DNA from: Burkholderia pseudomultivorans
GTDB lineage: Bacteria > Pseudomonadota > Gammaproteobacteria > Burkholderiales > Burkholderiaceae
NCBI RefSeq assembly: GCF_001718415.1
Contig: NZ_CP013378.1
Span: forward strand, 2,542,001 to 2,606,000
Length of the DNA: 64,000 nucleotides
Reading direction: 5' to 3'
Shown here: positions 51,249-59,868 of the stretch, piece by piece
Layout of the letters: each line of letters starts with the position of its first letter
Position numbering within the stretch: the first letter of the stretch is position 1
Translations under genes and position numbers: made by a program
The notes under the pieces: generated by a model
What the model was told of the DNA's origin: nothing
What the model saw: the letters and a program-made list of their open reading frames with translations, nothing else
Databases searched by the model: none

Positions 51249-52568
51249 ATGAACATCATCTGGGCGCGCTTTCTGGTGTCGCTCGTGCTGCTCGTGCTGA
51301 TCAGCGTACTGGTCGGCGTGTTCGCCGGCCCGGCCGCGGGGCTCGGCTTCGCGGTCGTGATGCTGGTCGTGCAGGGCTTTTTCAGTACGTTCCATACGCA
51401 GCGGCTGTGGCGCCTGCTCGATGCGCCCGTCTACGGCGAGGTGCCGAGCGCGCCGGGCATCTGGGGCGAGATCTACTACCGGCTGCACAAGCTCGCGAAG
51501 CAGTGGCATGCGCAGGTGCGGCAGGTCGAGCAGCAGCATTCGCGCTTCATCCAGGCGATCCAGGCCTCGCCGAACGGTGTCGCGATGCTCGACGATCACG
51601 ACCAGATCGAGTGGTGCAACGCGATCGCCGAAGTGCACTTCGGTCTCGACGCGAAGCGCGACCTGCGCCAGCACATCACCAACCTCGTGCGTCATCCGGA
51701 TTTCGTCCGCTACCTGAACTCGCAGCATTACGACGAAACGCTGGTGATGCGCGGGATGGGCGGCGCGCGCCAGAACGTGCTGGCCGTGCAGGTGTTCCCC
51801 TACGGCGAGAACCGCAAGCTGCTGCTCACGCAGGACATCACCGAGCTCGAGCGCACCGACGCGATGCGCCGCGACTTCGTCGCGAACGTGTCGCACGAGC
51901 TGAAGACGCCGCTTACCGTGCTGTCGGGCTTTCTCGAGACGATGCGCGAGCTGCCGCTGAACGAGGAGGACCGCGCGCGCTATCTCGATATGATGGAGCA
52001 GCAGGCGTCGCGGATGCGGCACATCGTCACCGACCTGCTGGTGCTCGCGAAGCTCGAGGGCGAGAGCAAGCCGCCGCTCGATCGCGCGATCGACATGCGC
52101 GCGGTGTTCGACCATCTGAAGGAAGATGCGCAGACGCTGTCGAACGGTCATCACGACATTTCGTTCGAAATCGACGAGACGCTCGGCGTGACCGGTGCGC
52201 AGACCGAAGTGTTCAGCGCGTTCGCGAATCTCGTGACCAATGCGATCCGCTATACGCCGGACGGCGGGAAGATCTGCGTGTCGTGGCGGCGCGAGGGCGC
52301 GCAGGGCGTGTTCTCCGTGACCGACAGCGGCTTCGGCATTCCGGCGGCCGACCTGCCGCGGCTGACCGAGCGCTTCTATCGTGTCGATCGCAGCCGCTCG
52401 CGCGATACGGGCGGCACCGGTCTCGGGCTCGCGATCGTCAAGCACGTGCTGCAGCGGCACGATGCGCATCTGTACGTGCAGAGCGAGGAAGGGCGCGGCA
52501 GCACGTTCACCGCGCGCTTCCCGGCATCGCGGATCATCGCGATCCGGCCGGCGGCGTTCGAGGCGTGA
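51249..52568 (+). CDS. phoR: Phosphate regulon sensor histidine kinase PhoR
   Basis: Membrane histidine kinase of 439 residues. Two N-terminal hydrophobic segments (about 7-26 and 30-45) carry almost no periplasmic loop, as usual for PhoR. Then come a PAS-like domain (about 97-200, IQASPNGVAMLDDHDQIEWC) and a HisKA domain with His216 (ANVSHELKTPLTVLSGF). The HATPase domain has FANLVTNAIRYTPDG, DSGFGIPAADLPRL and GGTGLGLAIVKHVL. It senses phosphate through the Pst-PhoU complex rather than directly (family knowledge). Last gene of the operon before a terminator. Confidence 0.96.
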   Translation: MNIIWARFLVSLVLLVLISVLVGVFAGPAAGLGFAVVMLVVQGFFSTFHTQRLWRLLDAPVYGEVPSAPGIWGEIYYRLHKLAKQWHAQVRQVEQQHSRFIQAIQASPNGVAMLDDHDQIEWCNAIAEVHFGLDAKRDLRQHITNLVRHPDFVRYLNSQHYDETLVMRGMGGARQNVLAVQVFPYGENRKLLLTQDITELERTDAMRRDFVANVSHELKTPLTVLSGFLETMRELPLNEEDRARYLDMMEQQASRMRHIVTDLLVLAKLEGESKPPLDRAIDMRAVFDHLKEDAQTLSNGHHDISFEIDETLGVTGAQTEVFSAFANLVTNAIRYTPDGGKICVSWRREGAQGVFSVTDSGFGIPAADLPRLTERFYRVDRSRSRDTGGTGLGLAIVKHVLQRHDAHLYVQSEEGRGSTFTARFPASRIIAIRPAAFEA

Positions 52569-52616
52569 TCGGAGGCGGTGACGCGCGCCGCCGCTCCTCG
52601 GCGATGAGGTGAAACA

Positions 52617-52645
52617 AAAAACGCAGCCACGTCGGCTGCGTTTTC
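52617..52645. terminator. Bidirectional terminator between phoR and ppk
   Basis: Stem AAAACGCAGCC / GGCTGCGTTTT with a 5-base loop and A/T runs on both sides. It serves phoR on the plus strand and ppk on the minus strand. Confidence 0.88.
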
Positions 52646-52676
52646 TGTTTCGGGCGACGCGCGCCGTGCGCGTGCG

Positions 52677-54740
52677 TCACGAGCAGAACTTCGCCAGCAG
52701 CCCGAGTTGCGCGTTGCGGACCGTCTTGCCGGCGCGGCGTCGACGATAGTGGCCGTCGCTGTGCATCTGCCATGCCGACTGGTTGTCGCCGAGGCAGACC
52801 GACAGGCCCTCGGCGATCACGCGGCGCTTGAGCTTGCGCTCGCGGACCGGGAACGCGACCTCGACGCGGCGGAACAGGTTGCGATCCATCCAGTCCGCGC
52901 TCGACAGATAGACTTCTTCCGCGCCGTCCGCATGGAAGTAGTAGATCCGGTGGTGTTCGAGGAAGCGGCCGACGATCGAGCGCACCGTGATGTTTTCCGA
53001 CAGCCCCGGCACGCCGGGCTTCAGCGCGCAGACGCCGCGCACGATCAGGTCGACCTTGACGCCGGCCTGCGACGCTTCGTACAGCGCCGCGATCACCGAC
53101 GGCTCCAGCAGCGCGTTCATCTTCGCGACCACGCGGGCGCGCTTGCCGGCGCGCGCGTTGTCGATCTCCGCGCGAATCGAGTCGATGATGCGCGGATGCA
53201 GCGTGAACGGCGACTGCCACAGCTCGTGCAGCGACAGCTCGCCGCCGATGCCGGTCAGCTGCTGGAACACGTGGTGGACGTCCTCGCAGATCTTCTGGTC
53301 GGCCGTCATCAGCCCGAAGTCGGTATAGAGGCGTGCGGTGCGCGGATGATAGTTGCCGGTGCCGAGGTGCACGTAGCGGCGCAGCGACGTGGTGCCGCCC
53401 TGCACGACGCGGCGCACGATCAGCATCATCTTCGCGTGGCACTTGTGGCCGACGACGCCGTACACGACGTGCGCGCCGACCGCTTCGAGCTGCGACGCCC
53501 AGTTGATGTTGGTTTCCTCGTCGAAGCGCGCGAGCAGTTCGACGACGACGGTCACTTCCTTGCCGTTGCGCGCCGCTTCCATCAGCGCATCCATCAGCGG
53601 CGAGTCGGTGCCGGTGCGATAGATCGTCTGCTTGATCGCGACGACGCTCGGATCGCGTGCGGCCTGCTGCAGCAGTTCAAGCACCGGCTGGAAGCTCTCG
53701 TACGGATGGTGCAGCAGGATGTCGCCGTCGTCGATCGCGTCGAACATCGTCGGCGCGTTGGCGATCACGGCCGGGATCGACGCGGTAAACGGCGCGAACT
53801 TCAGGTCCGGGCGATCGACCAGATCGGGGATCTGCATCAGGCGCACGAGATTCACGGAACCGATCACGCGATAACAGTCCTTCTCGCCGATGCCGCTTTC
53901 CTCCAGCAGGCGCCGCACGATGTGCTGCGGCGTGTCGGCCGACACTTCGAGCCGCACCGCGTTGCCGAGGTGGCGCGCGGGCAGTTCGCCCTGCAGCGCG
54001 ACGCGCAGGTTCGTGATTTCGTCCTCGTCGACGAACAGCTCGCTGTTGCGCGTGATGCGAAACTGGTTGCAGCTTTTCACGACGAGCTGCGGGAACAGCT
54101 CGCCGACGAAGCGCTGCATGAACGAGCTCAGCAGCACGAAGCCGTGCTCGAAGCCCGACAGCGCCTGCGGCATGCGCACGACGCGCGGCAGCGCGCGCGG
54201 CGCCTGCACGATGCCCATCACGGCCTGGCGGCCGAACGCGTCGCGGCCTTCGAGTTCGACGACGAAGTTCAGGCTCTTGTTCAGCACGCGCGGGAACGGG
54301 TGCGCGGGATCGAGGCCGATCGGCGTCAGCACGGGCAGCAGCTCGTCGAGGAAATAGCGGCGCGCCCATTCGAGCTGCGCGTCGTTCCACGAGTCGCTGT
54401 TGTGGAAGTAGATGCCTTCCTGTTCGAGGGCCGGCAGCACGGTTTCGTGCAGCATCGTGTACTGGCGGTGCACGAGCCGCTGTGCGCGCTCGACGACCAG
54501 GTCGTATGCGTGTTGCAGCGACATGCCGTCGGGTGTCATTGCGCCGGGATTGTCGCGGAGCTGCTCCTGAAGGCCCGCCATCCGGACTTCGAAGAATTCG
54601 TCGAGATTGCTGCTGGTGATGCAGATGAAGCGCAGGCGCTCGAGCAACGGGACTTGCGGGTCGGCTGCCTGGGCCAGCACGCGCTCGTTGAATCCGAGGA
54701 TGCCGAGTTCACGATTGAGAAGCGGATAACGGACGGACAT
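52677..54740 (-). CDS. ppk: Polyphosphate kinase 1
   Basis: Polymerises ATP gamma-phosphate into inorganic polyphosphate, reversibly. It has 687 residues: N-terminal LLNRELGILGFNERVLAQA and FFEVRMAGLQEQ, a middle head domain, and two PLD-like catalytic domains. These contain RFDEETNINWASQLEAVGAH, the autophosphorylated-His region VGHKCHAKMMLIVRR, and SADWMDRNLFRRVEVAFPV near the end. The ATG at 54740 (MSVRYPLLNREL) matches the family; no good ribosome site is seen. A Pho box lies 64 bases upstream and the gene is divergent from ppx. Confidence 0.97.
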   Translation of the reverse strand: MSVRYPLLNRELGILGFNERVLAQAADPQVPLLERLRFICITSSNLDEFFEVRMAGLQEQLRDNPGAMTPDGMSLQHAYDLVVERAQRLVHRQYTMLHETVLPALEQEGIYFHNSDSWNDAQLEWARRYFLDELLPVLTPIGLDPAHPFPRVLNKSLNFVVELEGRDAFGRQAVMGIVQAPRALPRVVRMPQALSGFEHGFVLLSSFMQRFVGELFPQLVVKSCNQFRITRNSELFVDEDEITNLRVALQGELPARHLGNAVRLEVSADTPQHIVRRLLEESGIGEKDCYRVIGSVNLVRLMQIPDLVDRPDLKFAPFTASIPAVIANAPTMFDAIDDGDILLHHPYESFQPVLELLQQAARDPSVVAIKQTIYRTGTDSPLMDALMEAARNGKEVTVVVELLARFDEETNINWASQLEAVGAHVVYGVVGHKCHAKMMLIVRRVVQGGTTSLRRYVHLGTGNYHPRTARLYTDFGLMTADQKICEDVHHVFQQLTGIGGELSLHELWQSPFTLHPRIIDSIRAEIDNARAGKRARVVAKMNALLEPSVIAALYEASQAGVKVDLIVRGVCALKPGVPGLSENITVRSIVGRFLEHHRIYYFHADGAEEVYLSSADWMDRNLFRRVEVAFPVRERKLKRRVIAEGLSVCLGDNQSAWQMHSDGHYRRRRAGKTVRNAQLGLLAKFCS

Positions 54741-54803
54741 CGGCAGGATAGGGGGTAAGTCAGGCGCTGTTTCGAAAGGACGCTCGGAAACTCTCACGAT
54801 ACG

Positions 54804-54821
54804 ATGACATGCTGATGACAA
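54804..54821 (-). promoter_or_regulatory. Pho box upstream of ppk
   Basis: Minus strand TTGTCAT-CAGC-ATGTCAT, two half-sites 11 bases apart, each one mismatch from CTGTCAT. A weaker third repeat (TCGTGAG) follows. It is oriented toward ppk, 64 bases before its ATG. A good -10 is not evident at the canonical 10-base distance. Confidence 0.75.
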
Positions 54822-54863
54822 TCGGGAATTTATAGCAGCAAATTCTAAGCCTGGAGCCTTTCA

Positions 54864-54891
54864 TTTCATAAATGTTTTGGCGATATACAAT
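54864..54891 (+). promoter_or_regulatory. Possible promoter of ppx
   Basis: TTTCAT (54864-54869), 16 bases, TACAAT (54886-54891) within TATACAAT, about 128 bases before the ppx ATG. The -35 is poor, so this is tentative. The 278-base ppk-ppx gap otherwise holds the Pho box and no gene. Confidence 0.4.
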
Positions 54892-55018
54892 CTCGCAATG
54901 TGCATGTTTTGCAAGCGTGACATCCGAAAGCGTTCCACGCTTAAAATACCGGCTTTGATCGACCGCTTCGCGGGCCCGCCCGGGCGCCGCGAATGAATGC
55001 GCACGGAGCCTCCTTCTG

Positions 55019-56533
55019 ATGGTTACAACCCCCCACCTGCTGGCTGCCGTGGATCTCGGCTCGAACAGCTTCCGGCTGATCGTCGGTCGCGTCGAGGAGA
55101 CGCCGGCGGGCAGCCAGATCTACCCGGTCGATGCGCTGCGCGAGCCGGTTCGACTGGCCGCCGGCCTGTCGAGCGACAAGATGCTCGACCGCGCGTCGCA
55201 GGAGCGTGGCTGGGAGGCGCTGAAGCGGTTCGGCGAGCGCCTGCGCGACTTCCACCCCGATCACGTGCGCGCGGTGGCGACCAACACGCTGCGCGTCGCG
55301 AAGAACGCCGGCGAGTTTCTCGGCGAGGCCGAGGCGGCGCTCGGTTTCCCGATCGAAGTGATCGCCGGGCGCGAAGAGGCGCGCCTGATCTATGCGGGCG
55401 CCGCGCACTCGGTGCCGGCCAGCGCCGGCAAGCGGCTCGTCGTCGACATCGGCGGCGGCTCGACCGAATTCATCATCGGCTCGCACTACACGCCGATCGT
55501 GATGGAGAGCCTCTATATCGGCTGCGTGAGCCATAGCCGCGCATTCTTCCCGGCCGGCAACGTCGACGAATACACGATGCGACAGGCCGAGCTCGCGGCG
55601 AAGCGCGAAATCCAGATCATTTCGAGCGAATACAAGAAGGCAGGCTGGGACCAGGCGATCGGTTCGTCGGGCACCGCGCGCGCGCTCGCGGAACTCGTCG
55701 AGGCGAACGGCTTCAACGATCCGGGCGTCACGCACGGTATCTCGCGCGGCGGCCTCGAACGTCTGAAGCGTGCGCTGATCAAGTCCGAGAACGTGAACCG
55801 GCTGAAGCTGATCGCGCTGAAGCCCGATCGCGTGCCGGTGCTCGTGGGCGGTCTCGCGATCATGCTCGCGGTGTTCGAGGAACTCGGCGTCGACTATGTC
55901 GACACGACCGACGGCGCGCTGCGTCTGGGCGTGCTGTACGACCTGCTGGGCCGCACGCAGCACGAGGACATGCGCGCGGTGACCGTCGAGGGCTTCTCGC
56001 GCCGCTACGGCGTCGATCGCCCGCAGGCCGAGCGGATCGCCGCGCTCGCGGTGCGTTTCTACGACCAGCTCGAGGAATCCGACGACGAGCGTCGCGAGGA
56101 GTGCCGGATGTTCCTCGGCTGGGCCGCGGCATTGCACGAGATCGGCCTGTCGATTTCGCACAGCGCGTATCACAAGCATTCGGCGTATATCGCGAGCAAC
56201 GCGGACATGCCGGGTTTTTCGCGCACCGACCAGGCGCGCCTTGCTGCGCTCGTGCTCGGTCATGCGGGCAAGCTCGGCAAGCTGTCGCAGGCGCGCGACG
56301 TCGAGTGGCCGCTGCTGTTCTGCCTGCGGCTCGCCGCGCTGCTGTGCCGGCGCCGCACCGATGCCGGGCTGCCGGACATTGCGGTGTCGCAGATGAAGAA
56401 AGGTGGATATGAGGTTCGCCTGCCTAGCGCCTGGGTCGAACAGAACCCGCTGACGGACTACAGCCTCAGCCAGGAGGCGGCCGAGTGGGAGAAGGTCGGC
56501 ATTCCGTATCGCGTGGTTTACACGGGCGCGTGA
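55019..56533 (+). CDS. ppx: Exopolyphosphatase
   Basis: Removes terminal phosphates from polyphosphate and may also hydrolyse pppGpp. It has 504 residues. The actin-like ATPase fold gives AAVDLGSNSFRLIVGRVEE (phosphate loop 1), ATNTLRVAKNAGEFL, the catalytic-Glu region AGREEARLIYAGAAHS and VVDIGGGSTEFIIG. A C-terminal HD-like helical domain starts near RRYGVDRPQAERIAALA and includes WAAALHEIGLSISHSAYHKH. The ATG at 55019 follows GGAGCC. ppk and ppx are divergent here, not an operon as in Escherichia coli, so they can be set separately. Confidence 0.96.
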   Translation: MVTTPHLLAAVDLGSNSFRLIVGRVEETPAGSQIYPVDALREPVRLAAGLSSDKMLDRASQERGWEALKRFGERLRDFHPDHVRAVATNTLRVAKNAGEFLGEAEAALGFPIEVIAGREEARLIYAGAAHSVPASAGKRLVVDIGGGSTEFIIGSHYTPIVMESLYIGCVSHSRAFFPAGNVDEYTMRQAELAAKREIQIISSEYKKAGWDQAIGSSGTARALAELVEANGFNDPGVTHGISRGGLERLKRALIKSENVNRLKLIALKPDRVPVLVGGLAIMLAVFEELGVDYVDTTDGALRLGVLYDLLGRTQHEDMRAVTVEGFSRRYGVDRPQAERIAALAVRFYDQLEESDDERREECRMFLGWAAALHEIGLSISHSAYHKHSAYIASNADMPGFSRTDQARLAALVLGHAGKLGKLSQARDVEWPLLFCLRLAALLCRRRTDAGLPDIAVSQMKKGGYEVRLPSAWVEQNPLTDYSLSQEAAEWEKVGIPYRVVYTGA

Positions 56534-56594
56534 TTGCGCCGGATGGCATTGCGCGGCGCACCGCACGGGTGCGCCGTGAGTGTCGGGCGGTCGT

Positions 56595-57026
56595 TCAGTC
56601 CGACGAACAGACGATCGCGGTCAGGAACGGGAACGCCTGCTTGACCGTCGCGTCGCTGCCGGCCTTGCGCACGGCTTCCTCCACCGCGGACTTCGTGCCG
56701 CGCACCACGACACCGTAAGCCCAGTCGCCGATCGGCTTGCCGTCGCCCTCGCGGAAGATCGGGTCGTTCGCCTGGTAGCCGAGCACGACGTAGACGCCGA
56801 ATCCGTAGGCCGTCAGCGAGCGGGCCGTGCGGAATGCGTTGACCGAGTTCGATTCGACATGCATCGGTTCCGGCTGAATGTCGCCGGCGGCGAGCAGCGG
56901 CGCGACGAACTTGTGGCCGTTCGAATGGCAGTCGAGCGCGTCGTCGAGCGACTTGGCCGATGCGGCGCTGGAGGCCGCGAGGGCGAGCAGCGCGCCGCAG
57001 AGGGCGGTTCGGGTGTGGGTTTTCAT
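56595..57026 (-). CDS. Hypothetical secreted protein
   Basis: Exported protein of 143 residues with a signal peptide ending near SSAASA-KS. Two cysteines (in DDALDCHSNGH and at the end, AIVCSSD) could form a disulfide. The middle part contains YGFGVYVVLGYQANDPIFR and WAYGVVVRGTKSAVEEAVRK. I do not recognise a family; Burkholderia genomes carry similar proteins without assigned function. It is convergent with ppx, with a 9-bp GC hairpin (56554-56562 with 56568-56576) between them. Confidence 0.6.
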   Translation of the reverse strand: MKTHTRTALCGALLALAASSAASAKSLDDALDCHSNGHKFVAPLLAAGDIQPEPMHVESNSVNAFRTARSLTAYGFGVYVVLGYQANDPIFREGDGKPIGDWAYGVVVRGTKSAVEEAVRKAGSDATVKQAFPFLTAIVCSSD

Positions 57027-57270
57027 GCGATTTCGCGAGGTTGAAACGATATTATCGCGTTTTCTCGTTTATTCGGATGTTAGCTTTCGGCAGTGGTTCG
57101 GGTCGGATCGTGAAACTGCCGGGCCGTCCGTTGCTTCATGTCGTCGGCGGCAGGGCGCGGGCGGGGAGGAGGTTCCGCATTCCGTGTAGTGGCGCACGGA
57201 CGCCGGTCATTGCGTGATATCGTCCGGTACGACAGCAGCATCCACCGTTCATTCAGTGACGAGGAGCGAC

Positions 57271-58392
57271 ATGCGCCTAGCCGATTTCATCGTTCGGAAC
57301 ATGGAGCAGATCCTGGTGCAGTGGGAAGCGTTTGCCGCCACGCTGTTGCCCGCTGCGAAGAGCATGGATTCGTATGGACTGCGCGACCACGCGCGTCAGA
57401 TCCTGGAGGCCGTGGCCAAGGACATCAGCACGCCGCAAACCAGGGATGAGCAGCGCGAAAAGTCCCTCGGACGCGCGCCCGAACCGGCGAGCGCCAGCGA
57501 TACGGCCGCGCAGACGCACGCCGTCCTGCGCGCCCGGCGCGGCTTCAACATCAATCAGCTGGCAGCCGAATATCGCGCGCTGCGCGCCAGTGTGCTGCGT
57601 TTGTGGATCGACGAGTGCCAGCCGAGCCCGCCTCATCTGGACGACATGATTCGCTTCAACGAGGCGATAGATCAGGCGCTTGCGGAATCGGTCGCTTTCT
57701 TCACCGAACAGGTCGAGCAGGCACGCAACCTGCTGCTGGGCATGCTGGGTCACGACATGCGCACGCCGCTGCAGACGATCCAGGTCACGGCAACCTATCT
57801 TGCCGCGCTCAATGCGGGCGAGGACGTATCGGAGGCCGCTGGCCGGCTGATCAGAAGCGGTGGTCGGATGCAGGGCCTGCTCGACGATCTGTGCGACTTC
57901 AATCGGACCCAGCTCGGGCTCGGCATCAATGTCTCGCCCCGCCATGTCGATCTCGCTCCGGTGATCGCCAATGTGGTGGACGAATTGCGGACCGCGCATC
58001 CCGATCGCGAGATCAATGTCGAGATAGTCGGCGATTTGCGGGGCGACTGGGATGATCAGCGCATGCAGCAGTTGCTGAGTAATCTGGTGACCAACGCGGT
58101 CAAGTATGGAGCGCCCGAGACACCGATACGGGTGTCGGCGGCATCGACTGGCAAGGAAGTGCTCATCGAGGTCGGCAACCGCGGGCCAGCCATCGATCCG
58201 GTCATGCTCGACCATATCTTCGATCCGCTTCGACGCGGCGCCGATCAGCCGGAAAAAAGCGGCGACGAGGTCGGGCTGGGGCTCGGGTTGTTCATCGCCA
58301 GTGAGATCGCCAAGGCACATCACGGCCGGATCGATGCGCGATCGGATCAGACGGAAACGGTGTTTGCGGTGCGCTTGCCGAGAAGAGGGTGA
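57271..58392 (+). CDS. Orphan soluble sensor histidine kinase with RsbRD-like N-terminal domain
   Basis: Predicted cytoplasmic histidine kinase of 373 residues without transmembrane segments. Residues about 1-145 resemble the RsbRD N-terminal sensory domain (LADFIVRNMEQILVQWEAFA, FNINQLAAEYRALRASVLRLW). The HisKA box has His161 (MLGHDMRTPLQTIQ), followed by the HATPase domain with N-box LLSNLVTNAVKYG, EVGNRGPAIDPVMLDHIF and GLGLGLFIASEIAK. No response regulator is encoded beside it. The ATG at 57271 follows GAGGAG; the earlier ATG at 57214 has none. Codon use is less GC3-biased than in the core genes around, suggesting acquisition (inference). The signal is unknown. Confidence 0.8.
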   Translation: MRLADFIVRNMEQILVQWEAFAATLLPAAKSMDSYGLRDHARQILEAVAKDISTPQTRDEQREKSLGRAPEPASASDTAAQTHAVLRARRGFNINQLAAEYRALRASVLRLWIDECQPSPPHLDDMIRFNEAIDQALAESVAFFTEQVEQARNLLLGMLGHDMRTPLQTIQVTATYLAALNAGEDVSEAAGRLIRSGGRMQGLLDDLCDFNRTQLGLGINVSPRHVDLAPVIANVVDELRTAHPDREINVEIVGDLRGDWDDQRMQQLLSNLVTNAVKYGAPETPIRVSAASTGKEVLIEVGNRGPAIDPVMLDHIFDPLRRGADQPEKSGDEVGLGLGLFIASEIAKAHHGRIDARSDQTETVFAVRLPRRG

Positions 58393-58433
58393 GGGGCTTT
58401 GCGGACCCTGGTATTCGATCGCTCGAACAAGAA

Positions 58434-58829
58434 ATGAGCCTGATACAGCGGATCATGAATCCGCAAGCGCTCACTGCGCTCTATGGGAGCGATGTGCCGC
58501 TCGATGGTGCCGAGATCGTCGAAGTTCGACTCGGGCGGGACGAACCTCGACTGTCGGTGAGAATCATGACTGCCCGGAAGCCGTTGTCTCCGCCCAACCG
58601 ATGGCCGACAGACTATGACGTCGTCTATTTGAGTTTGTCATTTATCGGTGCTTCCGACCTCTCGCTCGAAGGGTGGGGGCGTGACAACGTTATTGCGACG
58701 TTTTCATCGACCGTCACCGACAATGGCATGTCGATAACGATCCATTGCAGGGAAGGCGTGTCGATCGCGCTGAAGTGCGACTGGGTTCGCGTAGAGGGAG
58801 TCGCATACGGCTATCTGGGTGGCGGCTGA
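58434..58829 (+). CDS. Imm50-like immunity protein, orphan
   Basis: Protein of 131 residues whose pattern fits the Imm50 family of polymorphic-toxin immunity proteins: ALYGSDVPLDGAEIVEVRL, the PPNRWPTDYDVVYLSLSF block and LSLEGWGRDN. It ends with IALKCDWVRVEGVAYGYLG. The match is from memory of the family, not a search. No toxin gene is adjacent. Upstream is the orphan kinase (41 bases away) and downstream a tRNA gene. Base composition is clearly lower in GC than its neighbours. It may be a leftover or stand-alone immunity gene; an unrelated domain is possible. Confidence 0.5.
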   Translation: MSLIQRIMNPQALTALYGSDVPLDGAEIVEVRLGRDEPRLSVRIMTARKPLSPPNRWPTDYDVVYLSLSFIGASDLSLEGWGRDNVIATFSSTVTDNGMSITIHCREGVSIALKCDWVRVEGVAYGYLGGG

Positions 58830-58991
58830 CGTGTGCAAATACGCGCCGGATTCCAGCTAAACGGATGCCGTGAGTGCTCGGTAAAATGGAAGTCCGTTTA
58901 ACGGGAAAGATGCCCGTTCCGACATGGATCTACATTGATGCATGTGACGCGAATCGGGCGACCTGATCGTCGCGGGAGGCGGGAAATGGAA

Positions 58992-59023
58992 AAGGGGTTA
59001 CAGGAAAATTCCTGTAACCCCTT
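58992..59023 (-). terminator. Terminator of the tRNA-Pro gene
   Basis: Perfect 13-bp stem AAGGGGTTACAGG / CCTGTAACCCCTT with a 6-base loop; on the minus strand it runs into TTTTCC. It begins 8 bases after the tRNA 3' end. The remaining gap 58830-58991 shows nothing else. Confidence 0.85.
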
Positions 59024-59031
59024 GATTCCTT

Positions 59032-59108
59032 TGGTCGGAGCGAAAGGATTCGAACCTTCGACCCTCTGATCCCAAATCAGATGCGCTACCAGGCTGCGCT
59101 ACGCTCCG
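59032..59108 (-). tRNA. tRNA-Pro (anticodon TGG)
   Basis: A 77-base cloverleaf including an encoded CCA. Acceptor stem CGGAGCG/CGCTCCG, D-loop AGCCTGGTAGCGC, anticodon loop in CTGATTTGGGATCAG with TGG, T-arm GGTTCGAATCC. It decodes proline CCA and other CCN codons by wobble. Confidence 0.96.
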
Positions 59109-59119
59109 ACGAGCCAGAG

Positions 59120-59149
59120 ATTCTATCGTCTAATTACCCGCCCGGTCAA
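59120..59149 (-). promoter_or_regulatory. Promoter of tRNA-Pro
   Basis: Minus-strand TTGACC (59149-59144), 18 bases, TAGAAT (59125-59120), 12 bases before the mature 5' end. It is close to sigma-70 consensus, as expected for a stable RNA. Confidence 0.75.
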
Positions 59150-59257
59150 TCGCGTTATGCGCACGACGTGCCACCGCAGCGACGACCGTGTCATCGAACA
59201 TCGCATGGACCCGGTGCAGGCGTACCATCGCCCGTCCGGATCGACAGGAGACGAACC

Positions 59258-59719
59258 ATGATGAACCTGATCCTCTGGCGCCACGCCGAAGCCGAAGACT
59301 ACGCATCCAGCGATCTCGCGCGCCAGCTGACCTCCCGCGGCCGCAAGGACGCACAGGCAATGGCCAAATGGCTGCGCGGGCGTCTCGAGACGAACAGCGT
59401 GATCCTCGCCAGCCCGGCGGCGCGCACCGTGCAGACCGTCGAGGCGCTGACCGACCAGTACCGGACCGTCGACGCGCTCGCGCCGGACGCAAGCGTCGAC
59501 GACGTGCTGGCGGCCGCCGGCTGGCCCGACGGCATCGCGCCCACGGTCGTGATCGTCGGCCACCAGCCGACGCTCGGCAGCGTGGCCGCGCGGCTGATCG
59601 CCGGCAGCGACGACAGCTGGAGCATCAAGAAGGGCGGAATCGTATGGCTCGCGAGCCGCACGCGCGACGGCAGCAAGCAGGCGGTGTTGCGCGCGCTGCT
59701 GTCGCCTGAATTGATTTGA
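59258..59719 (+). CDS. sixA: Phosphohistidine phosphatase SixA
   Basis: Histidine-phosphatase family enzyme of 153 residues. It has the RHG-type motif with His9 (LILWRHAEAEDYA), Arg/His positions in SPAARTVQTVEAL and VIVGHQPTLGSVAARL, as in SixA. SixA removes phosphate from histidines of phosphotransfer proteins such as ArcB or NPr in Escherichia coli; the target here is unknown. The ATG at 59258 follows CAGGAG; the next codon is also ATG. It is followed by the Pho-type promoter of olsB. Confidence 0.88.
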   Translation: MMNLILWRHAEAEDYASSDLARQLTSRGRKDAQAMAKWLRGRLETNSVILASPAARTVQTVEALTDQYRTVDALAPDASVDDVLAAAGWPDGIAPTVVIVGHQPTLGSVAARLIAGSDDSWSIKKGGIVWLASRTRDGSKQAVLRALLSPELI

Positions 59720-59771
59720 AGGGTTTGATCATACGGTTCCGCAAGCTTTCTGCTAAAGTCAATTCGGCGAC

Positions 59772-59827
59772 ACGTCATTGAACGGACATGGTCGTGCCAC
59801 ATAACGGTCATGGCTGGTTACTACATT
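59772..59827 (+). promoter_or_regulatory. PhoB-type promoter of olsB (four half-sites)
   Basis: Half-sites ACGTCAT (59772), CGGACAT (59783), GTGCCAC (59794) and CGGTCAT (59805), spaced exactly 11 bases. Exactly 10 bases after the last is a -10 box TACATT (59822-59827). This is the same geometry as at pstS (45764-45829). The olsB ATG is 42 bases further. Individual half-sites are 4-6 of 7 matches, so the evidence rests on the regular spacing. Confidence 0.7.
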
Positions 59828-59868
59828 GGCGGGCATGTCGTCCTATTCCTTACGACCAGGAAAGCCTA

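Noticed and set aside
52707..54758. 683-codon open frame antisense to ppk
   Set aside because: Shadow of the full-length ppk gene, with no ribosome site or recognisable domain.
59032..59108. tRNA-Pro as an integration site for a mobile island
   Set aside because: I found no direct repeat of the tRNA 3' end nearby, and no integrase or phage gene. The lower-GC kinase/Imm50 patch alone is not enough.
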